Source of the DNA: Streptomyces sp. 378
GTDB lineage: Bacteria > Actinomycetota > Actinomycetes > Streptomycetales > Streptomycetaceae
Assembly: GCF_030124145.1 (NCBI RefSeq)
Contig: NZ_JASKMS010000036.1
Coordinates: forward strand, 1 to 64,000
Direction of reading: 5' to 3'
DNA length: 64,000 nt
The position numbers and the translations under genes were made by a program. This document shows positions 28,158 through 39,485 of this stretch, piece by piece; position 1 is the stretch's first letter; every line of letters starts with the position of its first letter. The notes under the pieces are model-generated. The model did not search any database. It saw nothing but the letters and a program-made list of their open reading frames with translations, and was not told the DNA's origin.

Positions 28158-28199
28158 GCACACCGCCCTGTGCCCAGTATGACGGGCCGGGCGGTGTGC
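28158..28199 (-). terminator. Terminator-like hairpin downstream of the fumarylacetoacetase gene
   Basis: An 11-bp perfect stem (28158-28168 with 28189-28199) sits about 60 nt past the stop of the leftward fumarylacetoacetase gene and before the M56 gene on the same strand. Confidence 0.6.
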
Positions 28200-28256
28200 G
28201 TCAGGGGCCGAGCGGCAACGAGAGTGACCGGAGGGGCAGTCGTCGGCCGCGGGGCG

Positions 28257-29468
28257 TCAGCCCTGGACCACCCGCCCCGTCACCTCGCCCAGCCCCACGC
28301 GCACGCCGTTCGGCCCGGGCGCCCAGGCCGAGAGGGTCACCTCGTCGCCGTCCTCCAGGAACGTCCGCTTGCCGTCGGGGAGTTCGAGCGGCTCGCGGCC
28401 GTTCCAGGTCAGCTCCAGCAGGGAGCCGCGCTCGCGTTCCGCGGGGCCGCTGACCGTGCCGGAGCCGTACAGGTCGCCGGTGCGCAGGGAGGCGCCGTTG
28501 ACGGTCATGTGGGCCAACTGCTGGGCGGCCGTCCAGTACATGGTGGAGAAGGGCGGCTCGGAGACCACGTGGCCGTTGACGGCGACGCTGATCCGCAGGT
28601 CGTAGCCGCCCGGTTCCTCGTCGCCGTCGTCCAGGTAGGGCAGCAGCTCGTGCGTCCGGGCCGGAGGCGTCACGAGCGCCTCCTCCAGGGCGTCCAGCGG
28701 CGTGATCCACGCCGACACCGAGGTGGCGAAGGACTTGCCGAGGAACGGGCCGAGGGGCACGTACTCCCAGGCCTGGATGTCGCGGGCCGACCAGTCGTTG
28801 AGGAGACACAGCCCGAACACGTGCTCGCGGAAGTCCCCGAGGGCCACCGGCGCGCCCATCCGGGAGGGCACGCCGACGACGAAACCGACCTCGGCCTCGA
28901 TGTCCAGCCGGACGGACGGGCCGAAGACGGGAGCGGCGTCGGTGGGGGCCTTGCGCTGGCCGGAGGGGCGTACGACCTCCGTGCCGGAGACGACGACCGT
29001 GCCGGAGCGGCCGTGATAGCCGATCGGCAGGTGCTTCCAGTTGGGGGTGAGGGAGTCCTCGGCGTCGGGGCGGAAGATCTGCCCGACGTTGCGGGCGTGG
29101 TTCTCGGAGGCGTAGAAGTCGACGTAGTCCGCCACCTCGAAGGGCAGGTGCAGGGTCACCGACGACAGGGGGTGGCACAGGGGTGCGACGGTCTCGCGGT
29201 GGGACGGCACGGTCACCCAGGCGGTCAGCGCCCGGCGCACGTCGGACCAGGCCGTGCGCCCCGCGGCCAGCAGCGGGTTGAGGGTCGGCCGCGCGAGCAG
29301 GGAGGCGTACGGCGAGCCGAGCGCGTGGGCCGCCGCGCCCGCGTCCAGCACATGGTCGCCCAGCCGGACGCCCACCGTCCGGTGGGACGAGCCGGGCAGG
29401 GAGAACACGCCGTACGGCAGGTTGTGCGGGCCGAAGGGGTCGCCCTCGGGGACATCGAAGGGGGGCAT
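28257..29468 (-). CDS. fahA: Fumarylacetoacetase
   Basis: Hydrolase of the last step of tyrosine catabolism: fumarylacetoacetate to fumarate plus acetoacetate. The 403-aa protein has the N-terminal SH3-like FAH domain (about 1-105, LPYGVFSLPG..) and the catalytic FAH fold. Metal and active-site segments are DYVDFYASENHARNVG, LPIGYHGRSGTVVVSG, EAEVGFVVG, LLNDWSARDIQAWEY and a C-terminal TFLEDGDEVTLSA. The ATG at 29468 follows GAGG by 9 nt; an upstream ATG at 29498 lacks a good ribosome site. A homogentisate dioxygenase gene is not next to it, so it is probably single-gene regulated. Confidence 0.92.
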   Translation of the reverse strand: MPPFDVPEGDPFGPHNLPYGVFSLPGSSHRTVGVRLGDHVLDAGAAAHALGSPYASLLARPTLNPLLAAGRTAWSDVRRALTAWVTVPSHRETVAPLCHPLSSVTLHLPFEVADYVDFYASENHARNVGQIFRPDAEDSLTPNWKHLPIGYHGRSGTVVVSGTEVVRPSGQRKAPTDAAPVFGPSVRLDIEAEVGFVVGVPSRMGAPVALGDFREHVFGLCLLNDWSARDIQAWEYVPLGPFLGKSFATSVSAWITPLDALEEALVTPPARTHELLPYLDDGDEEPGGYDLRISVAVNGHVVSEPPFSTMYWTAAQQLAHMTVNGASLRTGDLYGSGTVSGPAERERGSLLELTWNGREPLELPDGKRTFLEDGDEVTLSAWAPGPNGVRVGLGEVTGRVVQG

Positions 29469-29778
29469 CGGGTGCTGCCTCGCTTTCGGGTGTGCCATGT
29501 CGTCGCCACGTGTTCGTGGTCGTGCCACACGTTACGGGTGACACGCCGGTCCTGGGCAGAGTCCGAGGAGGCGCGAAGAGGCGAACGGGGCAGGTGGGTC
29601 CGGGTGGGACCGGACGGGGCGGCTCCGGCGCGCCGGGCGGGACGGCACATCCGTACGAGCCGGAAGTTATCCACAGGACGCGACGCAATCTTGACGGAGC
29701 GGTGCGAACGGGGCGACTCTGGGCGGGTGCCGGAAGGCCTCGGGGAGGGGGCTTTCCCACGGCACATCTGGGGGGCGG
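29469..29778. promoter_or_regulatory. Divergent promoter region, with one consensus DnaA-type box
   Basis: The 310 bp between the fumarylacetoacetase and aminotransferase genes hold no gene. TTATCCACA at 29667-29675 matches a DnaA box, and TTGACG at about 29692 could be a -35 hexamer for the rightward gene, but no matching -10 is clear. Confidence 0.35.
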
Positions 29779-31038
29779 ATGGCCATAGGGGCGGCCGGTC
29801 CGGGTTCGGTGCGGCATGGTGCACAGCCGAAGCGGCTGGAAGAGACCATGCGCGTCCGGCTCGGCCGGGAATGTGTGTACGTACCGTCGTGCCGATTCGG
29901 GCTGTACGTGGCGCTGCGCCACTGGTGCCCGCCCGGCGGACGGGTGCTGATGTCGCCGGTCAACGACGACGTGATCTTCTTCGTCGTGCTCGCGGCCGGA
30001 CTGCGCCCGGTGCAGGCGCCGTTGCACCCGCTCGACGCGTCCATCGACGTCGATGCCGTGCCGGACGAGGTGTGGGGCTCGGTCTCGGCCGTGCTCACGA
30101 CGAACCTGTACGGCAACCCGGACCCGGCGCCGCGCCTCAGGCAGAAGTGCGACGCGCTGGGCATCCCGCTGTTCGAGGACGCGGCCCACGCGATCGGCAG
30201 CCGGGTGGGGGACCGGCCGGTCGGGGCGTGGGGCGAGGCCTCCGTGTTCAGCCTGTCCAAGCACGTCGGGGCCAAGGCCGGAGGCGTGCTCTCGCTCGCC
30301 GATCCGGGGTTGCGGGAAGCGGTGGAGAAGACCTGCGCGGGGCTGCTCGCACCGCGCCGGACGAGCGCCGAACTCGCCTACCTGATCCGGCCCTACGCGG
30401 AGGCGACGGTGCGCGGGCTGCGGCTGCGGCGCGCCGCCTGGGCCGCGATCCGGCTGCTGGGGCTGGCGGACCGCGAGGAGATCCGGATGCCGCTGCGCCC
30501 GGACGAACTCGCCCTCGCCGCCCCCGAGGCGCCCGGGCTCGACGCCCACCACCCGTGGCTGCGGGTCGACATGCACGACTACCGCCTGGCATCCGGCCGG
30601 CTGCGGCTGCGGCGCGTCGGGCGGGGGCTCGACCGGCTGGACGACGTGCTGGACGCCTGCCGGGCGGGCACCGCAGTGCTGCTGTCCACGCCCTGGGCCA
30701 AGCCGCGTGAGGGCTCGGTGACGCAGCCGTTGTTCCGCGTCCCGCTGTTCGTGGCGGACCGGGACGCGGCGATCGCGGCGCTGGCGCGGCAGGGCATCGT
30801 CGTCGGCTACCTCTACGACCCGCCTCTGGACGACTACGCCGGGGCGGAGTTCACCGACCCCTCACCGGCACCCGAGGCGGCCCGCTGGTTCGCGCGGCAC
30901 GCGCTGCCCGTCGACCCGCTGCGGGCGCGGACGGTCGTCGAGGTGCTGGAGCGGTCCGGGGCGCGACCGGTCCGGGCGCCGGGAGAACTGCCGGGGAACG
31001 AGCCGACACCGGGAGGGCTGGGACAGTCCCGTGGCTGA
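29779..31038 (+). CDS. DegT/DnrJ/EryC1-type PLP-dependent sugar aminotransferase
   Basis: Predicted PLP enzyme of 419 aa in the family that aminates nucleotide-linked keto-sugars or acts as a dehydratase. The PLP aspartate is in LFEDAAHAIGS (D134) and the Schiff-base lysine in FSLSKHVGAKAGG (K161). The C-terminal half is more divergent than in characterised members, so substrate and even activity are uncertain. ATG 29779 follows TGGGGGGCGG. It starts a rightward run of five tightly packed genes for surface-glycan work, and its stop overlaps the flippase start. Confidence 0.82.
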   Translation: MAIGAAGPGSVRHGAQPKRLEETMRVRLGRECVYVPSCRFGLYVALRHWCPPGGRVLMSPVNDDVIFFVVLAAGLRPVQAPLHPLDASIDVDAVPDEVWGSVSAVLTTNLYGNPDPAPRLRQKCDALGIPLFEDAAHAIGSRVGDRPVGAWGEASVFSLSKHVGAKAGGVLSLADPGLREAVEKTCAGLLAPRRTSAELAYLIRPYAEATVRGLRLRRAAWAAIRLLGLADREEIRMPLRPDELALAAPEAPGLDAHHPWLRVDMHDYRLASGRLRLRRVGRGLDRLDDVLDACRAGTAVLLSTPWAKPREGSVTQPLFRVPLFVADRDAAIAALARQGIVVGYLYDPPLDDYAGAEFTDPSPAPEAARWFARHALPVDPLRARTVVEVLERSGARPVRAPGELPGNEPTPGGLGQSRG

Positions 31039-33292
31039 GATCCAGGTGCACGAGCCCGCCGCCGCGCGCGCCGACGGCGGCGGACCGCGGCCTGCCGGCA
31101 CCGACCACACCCACGACTCGCTGTTCAAGAACGCCTACTTCCTCATGCTCAGCACCGGCGTCTCCGCCGTACTGGGCCTGGGGTTCTGGCTGGTGGCCGC
31201 CCGCTACTACTCGGAGGAGGCCGTCGGCCAGGGCTCGGCCGCGATCGCCGCGATGCGGCTGCTCGCCAGCATCACCGCCACGACGATGATCGGCGCCGTC
31301 GTCCGCTTCGTCCCGCGCGCGGGCCGGGAGACCGGGCGTCTGGTGTGGGGCACGTACGTGGCCAGTTCGCTGATCGTGGCGCTGGCGGCCGCCGTCTTCC
31401 TGCTCACGCTCGACGCCTGGGGGGCCTCCTACGCGCCGTTGGGCACACCCGTGGCCGGGGCGGTGTTCGTCGCGGCATGCGTGGCCTGGGCGCTGCTCAC
31501 CCTCCAGGACGGGGTGCTCACCGGGCTGCGCAAGGCGGAGTGGGTGCCCGCCGGGAACGCGGTGTTCTCGGTCGGGAAGCTGGCGCTGCTGGCCGTGTTC
31601 GCCGGCACGCTGCCGGTGCTCGGCATCTTCGTCTCCTGGGCGGTCGCGATCGCCTTCTCCACCCTGCCGCTGGGCTGGCTGATCTTCCGCCGGCTCATCC
31701 CGCGCCAGGCGGAGGCCGACCGCGGCAAAGAGCCCTCGAGGATCAGGGACATGGGCCGGTTCCTGGCCGGGGACTCGCTGGGCGCGCTGTTCAGCCTGGC
31801 GATGATCAACCTGCTGCCGGTGATGGTCGCGGTCCGCTTCAGCGCCGCCGATAACGGCTACTTCTACGTGGCCTACACCGTCGGCGGCACGATGGAGTTC
31901 ATGGCCATCAACATGGCCTCGTCCCTCACCGCGCACGCCTCGCACGACCCGCGTCAGCTCGCCGACGGGGTGCGGGGCGCTCTGCGGCGCATGACGCTGC
32001 TGCTCGTCCCGGTCGTGCTGGTGCTGGTCGTCTTCGCCCCGCAGATCCTCACCCTCTTCAGCCCGGACTACGCCGAGCACGGCTCGACCGTGCTGCGGCT
32101 GCTGGCCCTCGGCGCACTGCCACGGGTCGTGGTGGAGCTGTACATCGGCGTACTGCGCGTCCAGGGGCGCACAGGAGTGCTGGCCGCGCTCCAAGGGGCC
32201 ATGTGCGCCCTGGTGCTGGGCAGCGCGGCCGTGCTGTTCACCCCGTCGGGGATCGCGGGCGCCGGGTGGGCGGTGCTGCTGAGCATGACGCTGATCGCGG
32301 TCGTCGCCACGGCCGGGCTGCGCAATGCCCTGCGCCCCCACGACAGCGCACCCGCCGTCCGCCCGCCCGCCGGCCCTTCCTACGGCACCCAGTGGGCGAA
32401 ACTCAACGCCACCGCCGGGTACGGCACCACCTGGGCCCGCCGGGCCGCCTACCGGCCCGGGGACGGCGACCAGGACACCGTCACGCTGTTCATAGGGCGC
32501 CCCGGATACGAGCGGGAGGCCCTGCAGGCGGACACGCTGGCGCTGATCGTGCGGCCGGAGGGGCCGACCCGGGAACCACCGGCCCCGTCCGGGGAGCCGT
32601 TCGCGGACGAGGAGGCGCGGGAACGGCGGCTGAGAGGCGCCCTGTGGAGCCTGCTCGCCGTCGCCACCGTGTTCTTCTGGGCACCGCTGCGGGACCTGCC
32701 GTGGCCGGACGGCGCCTCGCAAGCGGCATTGAGCGGACGTCAGTTGCTGGAGGGCATGCCCTTGCCGTCGCTCACCGCGGGCGGCCTGCTGCTCGTGGTG
32801 TTCGTCGCCGCCGTCACGCTGAGCACCCGGCGCGACCCGTGGCTGCCGGGCACGGCGCTGGGCGCCGCTCTGCTCGCCCTCCACGCCGCACCGGCCGCCC
32901 TCGGACGGGAACCGCGGCCGGTGGACGGGGCGTTGTACGAGAAGACGGCCGGTTTCCTGGCGCAGGCGGTGGGGCTCGACGGGCCCGAGCCGCTGCTGCG
33001 CTGGGCGCCGCCGGCCTGCCAGGTGATGTGTCTCCTGCCGCTGGGACTGCTCCTCGCGAGCGCGGGCGGCCGGCTGCCGTGGCCGGGGCGCTGGGGGGTC
33101 CTGTATCTCGTCGCGGTCGGCGGCTGGGTGTGGCGTGACGCGCTCGCACCGGTCGCGCCGCCCCTGCTCGCCGTCCTCGTGCTGCTCCTGCTGCTCCAGC
33201 GCGCCGTCTCGGCCCGGTCGCGTTCGCGCACCTCAGCCTCCACAGCCGACCGAACGGCCGACGGACCACCGAGCGGCCGGCCCCACCACTGA
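31031..33292 (+). CDS. MOP-family polysaccharide flippase with extra C-terminal membrane domain
   Basis: Integral membrane protein of 753 aa. Residues about 35-440 look like a Wzx/MATE-type (MOP superfamily) lipid-linked glycan exporter with 12-14 hydrophobic segments and the start typical of the family (NAYFLMLSTGVSAVLGLGFW). A hydrophilic Pro/Arg-rich stretch (about 440-540) leads to a second membrane block (about 540-740) of roughly five segments, not part of the standard flippase. GTG at 31031 overlaps the aminotransferase stop by 8 nt. The extra block might be a fused partner; its family was not recognised. Confidence 0.8.
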   Translation: MAEIQVHEPAAARADGGGPRPAGTDHTHDSLFKNAYFLMLSTGVSAVLGLGFWLVAARYYSEEAVGQGSAAIAAMRLLASITATTMIGAVVRFVPRAGRETGRLVWGTYVASSLIVALAAAVFLLTLDAWGASYAPLGTPVAGAVFVAACVAWALLTLQDGVLTGLRKAEWVPAGNAVFSVGKLALLAVFAGTLPVLGIFVSWAVAIAFSTLPLGWLIFRRLIPRQAEADRGKEPSRIRDMGRFLAGDSLGALFSLAMINLLPVMVAVRFSAADNGYFYVAYTVGGTMEFMAINMASSLTAHASHDPRQLADGVRGALRRMTLLLVPVVLVLVVFAPQILTLFSPDYAEHGSTVLRLLALGALPRVVVELYIGVLRVQGRTGVLAALQGAMCALVLGSAAVLFTPSGIAGAGWAVLLSMTLIAVVATAGLRNALRPHDSAPAVRPPAGPSYGTQWAKLNATAGYGTTWARRAAYRPGDGDQDTVTLFIGRPGYEREALQADTLALIVRPEGPTREPPAPSGEPFADEEARERRLRGALWSLLAVATVFFWAPLRDLPWPDGASQAALSGRQLLEGMPLPSLTAGGLLLVVFVAAVTLSTRRDPWLPGTALGAALLALHAAPAALGREPRPVDGALYEKTAGFLAQAVGLDGPEPLLRWAPPACQVMCLLPLGLLLASAGGRLPWPGRWGVLYLVAVGGWVWRDALAPVAPPLLAVLVLLLLLQRAVSARSRSRTSASTADRTADGPPSGRPHH

Positions 33293-33365
33293 TCAAGCAC
33301 AGAGCCGAACAGACCGAACAGACCGAACAGAGCCGAGAGAGCCGAACCGCCAGGGGGGAACCACC

Positions 33366-35371
<2,006 letters not shown>

Positions 35372-35375
<4 letters not shown>

Positions 35376-35824
35376 CACCGCAGGATCTCGTGGTCCGGAT
35401 GCTGCCCCCGTTCGGCGGCTGGCTGGCGCTGGCCGCGCTCGCCCTGCCCGGCGGCTCGCCGCTGCGGGGCGCCGCGGTCGTGCTCTTCCTGGCGGCGGGC
35501 CCGGGCGCCGCCGCGGTCAGGATCTGCGCGCCCGCCCTCGGAGCCCGGCCCGCCGAAGGGCCCGTGGAGCGCCGGGACGCGGACTTCGCCCGCCACTCCG
35601 ACCTGCTGGAGCGGCTGATGCTGGTGCTGTTCCTGAGCATCGGCGCCGTGATGTTCGTCGCGACCGTGCTGATCGCCACCCACACCTTCAGCGCGCAGCG
35701 CGTGCTGCTGACCCTGACACTGCTGACCACATGCGCCGCCTTCTGTCCGCCGCTGCGCGCCTCCCCGACACCGAGCACGACGCCGAGCACGACGCCGAGC
35801 ACACCGAAGGGTTCCGCTCCGTGA
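35372..35824 (+). CDS. Small two-helix membrane protein of unknown function
   Basis: A 150-aa protein with hydrophobic segments at about 10-48 (interrupted) and 82-128, a charged middle, and a C-terminal tail of SPTPSTTPSTTPST type. No family was recognised. ATG 35372 overlaps the previous gene's stop by 4 nt, and its own stop overlaps the following GTG, so it is embedded in the glycan operon and probably assists its membrane machinery. Confidence 0.7.
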
Positions 35825-36999
35825 GGTTCACCCGCCCCCACCGTCCCTTTCGCCGCAAGCCGAGCCCGGCCGCGGGACAGCACCGCAGGACGCCGCACCC
35901 GGAGCGACCGCACGCGCGGACACCGCACGAGGAGCGGGCCGCCGGCCCGTTGGCATCCAGCCGGCGCCGCCTGCTGATCACGTCCGCCACGGTCGTCAGC
36001 GCGGTCCTGGTCGCCGTCCTCGCCCTGCGGGACGCCTCCGGGCCGCAGGAGCGGGGAGCGGCCGGCTCCGGGGCGGACTGCCGCCCCACGCAGCTCCTGG
36101 AACCGCCCTGCGGCGCCTGGTTCGGCGCGTTCGTGCCGCACGAGCGCGACGACCTGCCCGAGAAGGTGCGCGCTTACGAGAAGCGGGTGGGCCGCGCACT
36201 CGACATCGTGTACACGTACCACGACATGTCCCTCCCCTCGGGCACCCGGCGCGAGGGTCAACTGCTCACCCCGGAGGAGCGGCGCGTCGGCGAGGACCAC
36301 CTGCTGCTGCTCTCCTGGGAGAGCAAGTGGTGGGGCGGCACGAAGCGGCAGCAGCCGACCTGGAAGCAGATCGCGGCCGGCGAGCTGGACGACAAGGTCA
36401 TCGACGTCCAGGCCCGGCGCATCAAGGACTACGGCAAGAAGGTGTTCCTCTCCTTCGATCTGGAGATGGACACCCGCACCCCGGCCAGCGGCACGCCCGC
36501 CGACTATGTGAAGGCGTACCGGCACATCCACGACCGGTTCCGCGACCTGGGCGTCGACAACGTGGTGTGGACGTGGATCACCACCGGGTACCTCGACCAC
36601 GCCGACGCGATCGAGAAGATGTACCCGGGCGACGACTACGTCGACTGGATCGGCTACAACCAGTACAACTACTACCGCTGTCACGACGCCGGCTGGCTGA
36701 CCTTCGCGCAGACCCAGAACGCCACGCACGACTGGATCCGGGCGAACATCTCCGACGACAAGCCGCTGATGCTCTCCGAGTTCGGCACCGCAGAGGACAC
36801 GACCCGCCCGCAGCGGCAGGCCGAGTGGTACGCGCAGGTGCCCGGGGTGCTGAAGGACCTGGAGGGCGTCAAGGCGGCCCTCCAGTGGAACTACCGCGAC
36901 CCCGGACCGCACTGCAACCTGGCGCTGGCGAACGACGCGGCCTGGGACAGCCTGCGCGAGGCGGTCGCCGACCCGTACCTGAACCAGCCGCTGAGGTGA
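35821..36999 (+). CDS. Membrane-anchored GH26-like glycoside hydrolase
   Basis: Predicted extracytoplasmic hydrolase of 392 aa. A basic N-terminus (1-50) and one transmembrane anchor (51-70) precede a TIM-barrel domain similar to family 26 beta-mannanases and related endo-glycanases. The acid/base glutamate is probably E215 in FDLEMDTR, and the nucleophile is E320 in LMLSEFGTAED; the tryptophan-rich VVWTWITTGY lies between them. GTG at 35821 overlaps the previous stop. It may trim or release the glycan made by the operon. Its last 10 codons (ADPYLNQPLR) form the first unit of a tandem array continuing downstream. Confidence 0.82.
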   Translation: MRFTRPHRPFRRKPSPAAGQHRRTPHPERPHARTPHEERAAGPLASSRRRLLITSATVVSAVLVAVLALRDASGPQERGAAGSGADCRPTQLLEPPCGAWFGAFVPHERDDLPEKVRAYEKRVGRALDIVYTYHDMSLPSGTRREGQLLTPEERRVGEDHLLLLSWESKWWGGTKRQQPTWKQIAAGELDDKVIDVQARRIKDYGKKVFLSFDLEMDTRTPASGTPADYVKAYRHIHDRFRDLGVDNVVWTWITTGYLDHADAIEKMYPGDDYVDWIGYNQYNYYRCHDAGWLTFAQTQNATHDWIRANISDDKPLMLSEFGTAEDTTRPQRQAEWYAQVPGVLKDLEGVKAALQWNYRDPGPHCNLALANDAAWDSLREAVADPYLNQPLR

Positions 37000-37273
37000 G
37001 CCGCCGCCGACCCGTACCTGAACCAGCCGCTGAGGTGAGCCGCCGCCGACCCGTACCTGAACCAGCCGCTGAGGTGAGCCGCCGCCGACCCGTACCTGAA
37101 CCAGCCGCTGAGGTGAGCCGCCGCCGACCCGTACCTGAACCAGCCGCTGAGGTGAGCCGCCGCCGACCCGTACCTGAACCAGCCGCTGAGGTGAGCCGTC
37201 GCCGACCCGTACCTGTAACCAGCCGCTGAGGTGAGCCGTCGCCGACCCGTACTCGACCAGCCGCTGGAGTGAG
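36967..37273 (+). repeat. Eight-copy 39-bp tandem array derived from the GH26 gene's 3' end
   Basis: ACCCGTACC recurs at 36971, 37010, 37049, 37088, 37127, 37166, 37205 and 37245. The first six units are almost identical; the last two are diverged, one with an extra base. Each unit contains the last 10 codons of the GH26 gene, its TGA and a short spacer, so the same C-terminal peptide and stop repeat in frame. The array fills the gap between two convergent genes, ending just before the deacetylase stop. Confidence 0.95.
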
Positions 37274-37279
37274 CCGGGA

Positions 37280-38152
37280 TCAGCCGGCGAACTCGGGCCC
37301 GCGCAGCACCGCACGGGCCCGCCGGTACCAGCGCCAGGCGATCGTCTTCGGCCCGTCGCGGTACGGCGCCACCCGCGCGCCCGCCCCCGCCAGCCAGCTC
37401 TCGACGTCGGCGAGGGTGTGGGTGCGCCGGACGATGAGCCGGGCGATGCGGTACCGCTCGTCGCGGTCGGAGCTGAGCGCGTGCCGTACGGCGGTCGCCG
37501 TCTCGTAGCCGGCCCGGGCCGACATGGCCCGTACACGGGGGCTGTTGTAGCCGTGCGGGTAGGCGAGGTGCCGTATCTCGTGCCCGAGGGCGTCCTCCAA
37601 TACGGCCTTGGAGGTGCGCAGTTCGTACGCCAGGGCCTTGGCCGGCAGGGTGTCGAGCTGCGCGTGGGTGACGGTGTGGCTGCCGATCTCCATGCCGGAA
37701 CGTTCCAGCTCCGCCGCCCGGGCCAGGGCCATCATCGGGGCGGGTGGCAGCAGGCTGCGGCCACCCGGGGCGATGGCCCCGGTGGTGAGGTAGGCGGTGG
37801 CCGGCAGCGCGCGTTCGGCCAGGGCCTCGGCGGTGGCGCCGGGCAGATCGGCGAACCCGTCGTCGAAGGTGAGCAGCACGGGCCGGGGCGGCAGCGGCGC
37901 CCGCCCGGCCAGGTGGTCGGCGACCGCGCTGATCGTGACGGGCGTACGGCCGCTGCGGACCACCGCGTCGAGGTGCGCGGCGAACTGCTTCGGCGTGACC
38001 GTGAACTCCGCTATCCAGTCCGGCGGATCGTCCGTCACGGAGTGGTACAGGAAGACGGGGATCGCGGGGGTGCCGGCACCGCCCGCCGCGGCTGTCGGCC
38101 CCTCACCGTCCTGCGCACCCCGCTCCGCCCGGCCTCTGCCGTCCGTCTTCAT
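37280..38152 (-). CDS. Polysaccharide deacetylase (NodB / CE4)
   Basis: Metal-dependent deacetylase of N-acetylated sugars (290 aa) with the CE4 motifs in order: LTFDDGFAD (catalytic and metal Asp), GSHTVTHAQLD (HxxxH metal ligands) and LAYPHGYNSPRVR. The N-terminus is a 30-residue Gly/Ala-rich stretch without a clear signal peptide, so the site of action is uncertain. ATG 38152 overlaps the stop of the upstream glycosyltransferase by 4 nt. It would modify the glycan made by the neighbouring enzymes. Confidence 0.88.
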   Translation of the reverse strand: MKTDGRGRAERGAQDGEGPTAAAGGAGTPAIPVFLYHSVTDDPPDWIAEFTVTPKQFAAHLDAVVRSGRTPVTISAVADHLAGRAPLPPRPVLLTFDDGFADLPGATAEALAERALPATAYLTTGAIAPGGRSLLPPAPMMALARAAELERSGMEIGSHTVTHAQLDTLPAKALAYELRTSKAVLEDALGHEIRHLAYPHGYNSPRVRAMSARAGYETATAVRHALSSDRDERYRIARLIVRRTHTLADVESWLAGAGARVAPYRDGPKTIAWRWYRRARAVLRGPEFAG

Positions 38153-39450
38153 CCCGCCCCCCGAGCTGTCTTCTCCCGAACGGGCGAGCGCAGGGCCCGC
38201 CGCGCCTTCAGATAGCCGACCGGCCCGTACACCATCCCGCGTCGCTGCAACCGCGACAGCCGCCGCGGCCAGGGATGGGTCCGCCCGTCGTGATCACCCG
38301 GCATCCCCGCGTCGTGCGCCGCCTCCGCCTCCCGCACGGCCGTCAGCGCGCGGGCGTGGGCGAGGCCCCGGGGCAGCCGCGCGAGGAACGCCGGCAGCAG
38401 CGCGGGCCGGTTCACGAGCACCGCGGTGAGATACGCCGTGAGCCCGGCGCCGTAGCCGAACGCCTGGGTCTCCAGGTCCCGCCAGGTCTCCCGGTGGTGG
38501 TGCCACACCAGGGCGTACGGCGTGTAGCACAGCCGGTGGCCCTCGGCCAGGACGCGCACGAAACCGTAGAGGTCGTCCCCGCCCCGGGCGGCCGTCCCGG
38601 CGCCGGTGGCCGGGTCGAAACCGCCGACGGAACGCAGCACCGCCGTGCGGAACGCCATGTTCGCGCCCGATCCGAACCGCCCCGCCGTGAACGGGAACAG
38701 CGGCTCGTCGCCCGGCGGGCTCGCCGGGTCGTACGTCCTTGGAGTGAAGCCCTTCGCGAAGCCGCCGTGGCTCTCCAGCAGCACCTGGGCCGGAGTGGTC
38801 AGCCGCGCGGGCAGGATCAGTCCGGTGCTGCACCCGAGCCGGGCGTCGGCGGCGAAGGGCGCGGTCAGCTCGGTCAGCCAGCGCGGGTCGGCGACCACGT
38901 CGTCGTCGGTGAAGGCGACCACCTCGCCGCGCACGGCGTCCAGCCCGGCGTTGTGCGCGCCCGCGAGCCCCGGAACAGGCTCACGGACGTACCGCACGCG
39001 CTCGGCGTACTTCCGCTCGATCAACTCCCGTGTCTCGTCCGTGACGGGCGCGTTGTCGACGACGACGATCTCGAACCGCGGATGGTCCTGCGCCAGCAGC
39101 GAGTCCAGCGCCCGCGCCAGCTGCCCGGCACGTTCCCGCGTCGCGACGACGACACTCGTGTACGGGGGCTCCCCGGGCTCGCCGAAGACGGCCGGCCGGC
39201 ACTCCGCCCGGGCCCGCCCCGCCAGCACGGCCGTCGGATCCGCTCCCTCCGGCACCCGCCCGAGCAGCGTGCCGACGGGCCGACCGCCCCTCCTGACCAG
39301 CGCGAACACCTCTCCGTGCGTCACCGGCGGACTCCCCGGGCCCGGTCTGAGCACCGCCTCGTCCCCGTCGAGGTCCAGCTCGGCGACCTGCACCGCCCCG
39401 ATGTCCAGGAACCGCCGTATCTCCTCCCGCGCACGCGCCGAACGGGCCAT
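38149..39450 (-). CDS. Family 2 glycosyltransferase
   Basis: GT-A fold glycosyltransferase (433 aa). An N-terminal region of about 90 residues, unique to this subgroup, precedes the GT2 domain. There YTSVVVATRERAGQLARAL starts the nucleotide-binding fold, AFTDDDV provides the DXD-type metal site, and the acceptor part includes GGDDLYGFVR and WHHHRETW. No transmembrane helix is evident, so it probably works at the cytoplasmic face. ATG 39450 starts 35 nt after the upstream gene. It belongs to a three-gene leftward unit with the CelD-type protein and the deacetylase. Confidence 0.88.
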   Translation of the reverse strand: MARSARAREEIRRFLDIGAVQVAELDLDGDEAVLRPGPGSPPVTHGEVFALVRRGGRPVGTLLGRVPEGADPTAVLAGRARAECRPAVFGEPGEPPYTSVVVATRERAGQLARALDSLLAQDHPRFEIVVVDNAPVTDETRELIERKYAERVRYVREPVPGLAGAHNAGLDAVRGEVVAFTDDDVVADPRWLTELTAPFAADARLGCSTGLILPARLTTPAQVLLESHGGFAKGFTPRTYDPASPPGDEPLFPFTAGRFGSGANMAFRTAVLRSVGGFDPATGAGTAARGGDDLYGFVRVLAEGHRLCYTPYALVWHHHRETWRDLETQAFGYGAGLTAYLTAVLVNRPALLPAFLARLPRGLAHARALTAVREAEAAHDAGMPGDHDGRTHPWPRRLSRLQRRGMVYGPVGYLKARRALRSPVREKTARGAG

Positions 39451-39485
39451 GCGCCCACCCCCCTTGTGTCGGATACGCCTTGCGC

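Noticed and set aside
29667..29675. TTATCCACA, a perfect DnaA box, as possible origin or DnaA-regulated promoter
   Set aside because: It is single and isolated, the region lacks the cluster of boxes, dnaA/dnaN genes or AT-rich unwinding segment of an origin, and such 9-mers occur by chance.
36327..37229. Out-of-frame ORF with RRRPVPEPAAEVS repeats over the GH26 gene end
   Set aside because: It is the shifted reading of the GH26 gene and its 39-bp array; the GH26 frame has the conserved catalytic segments.
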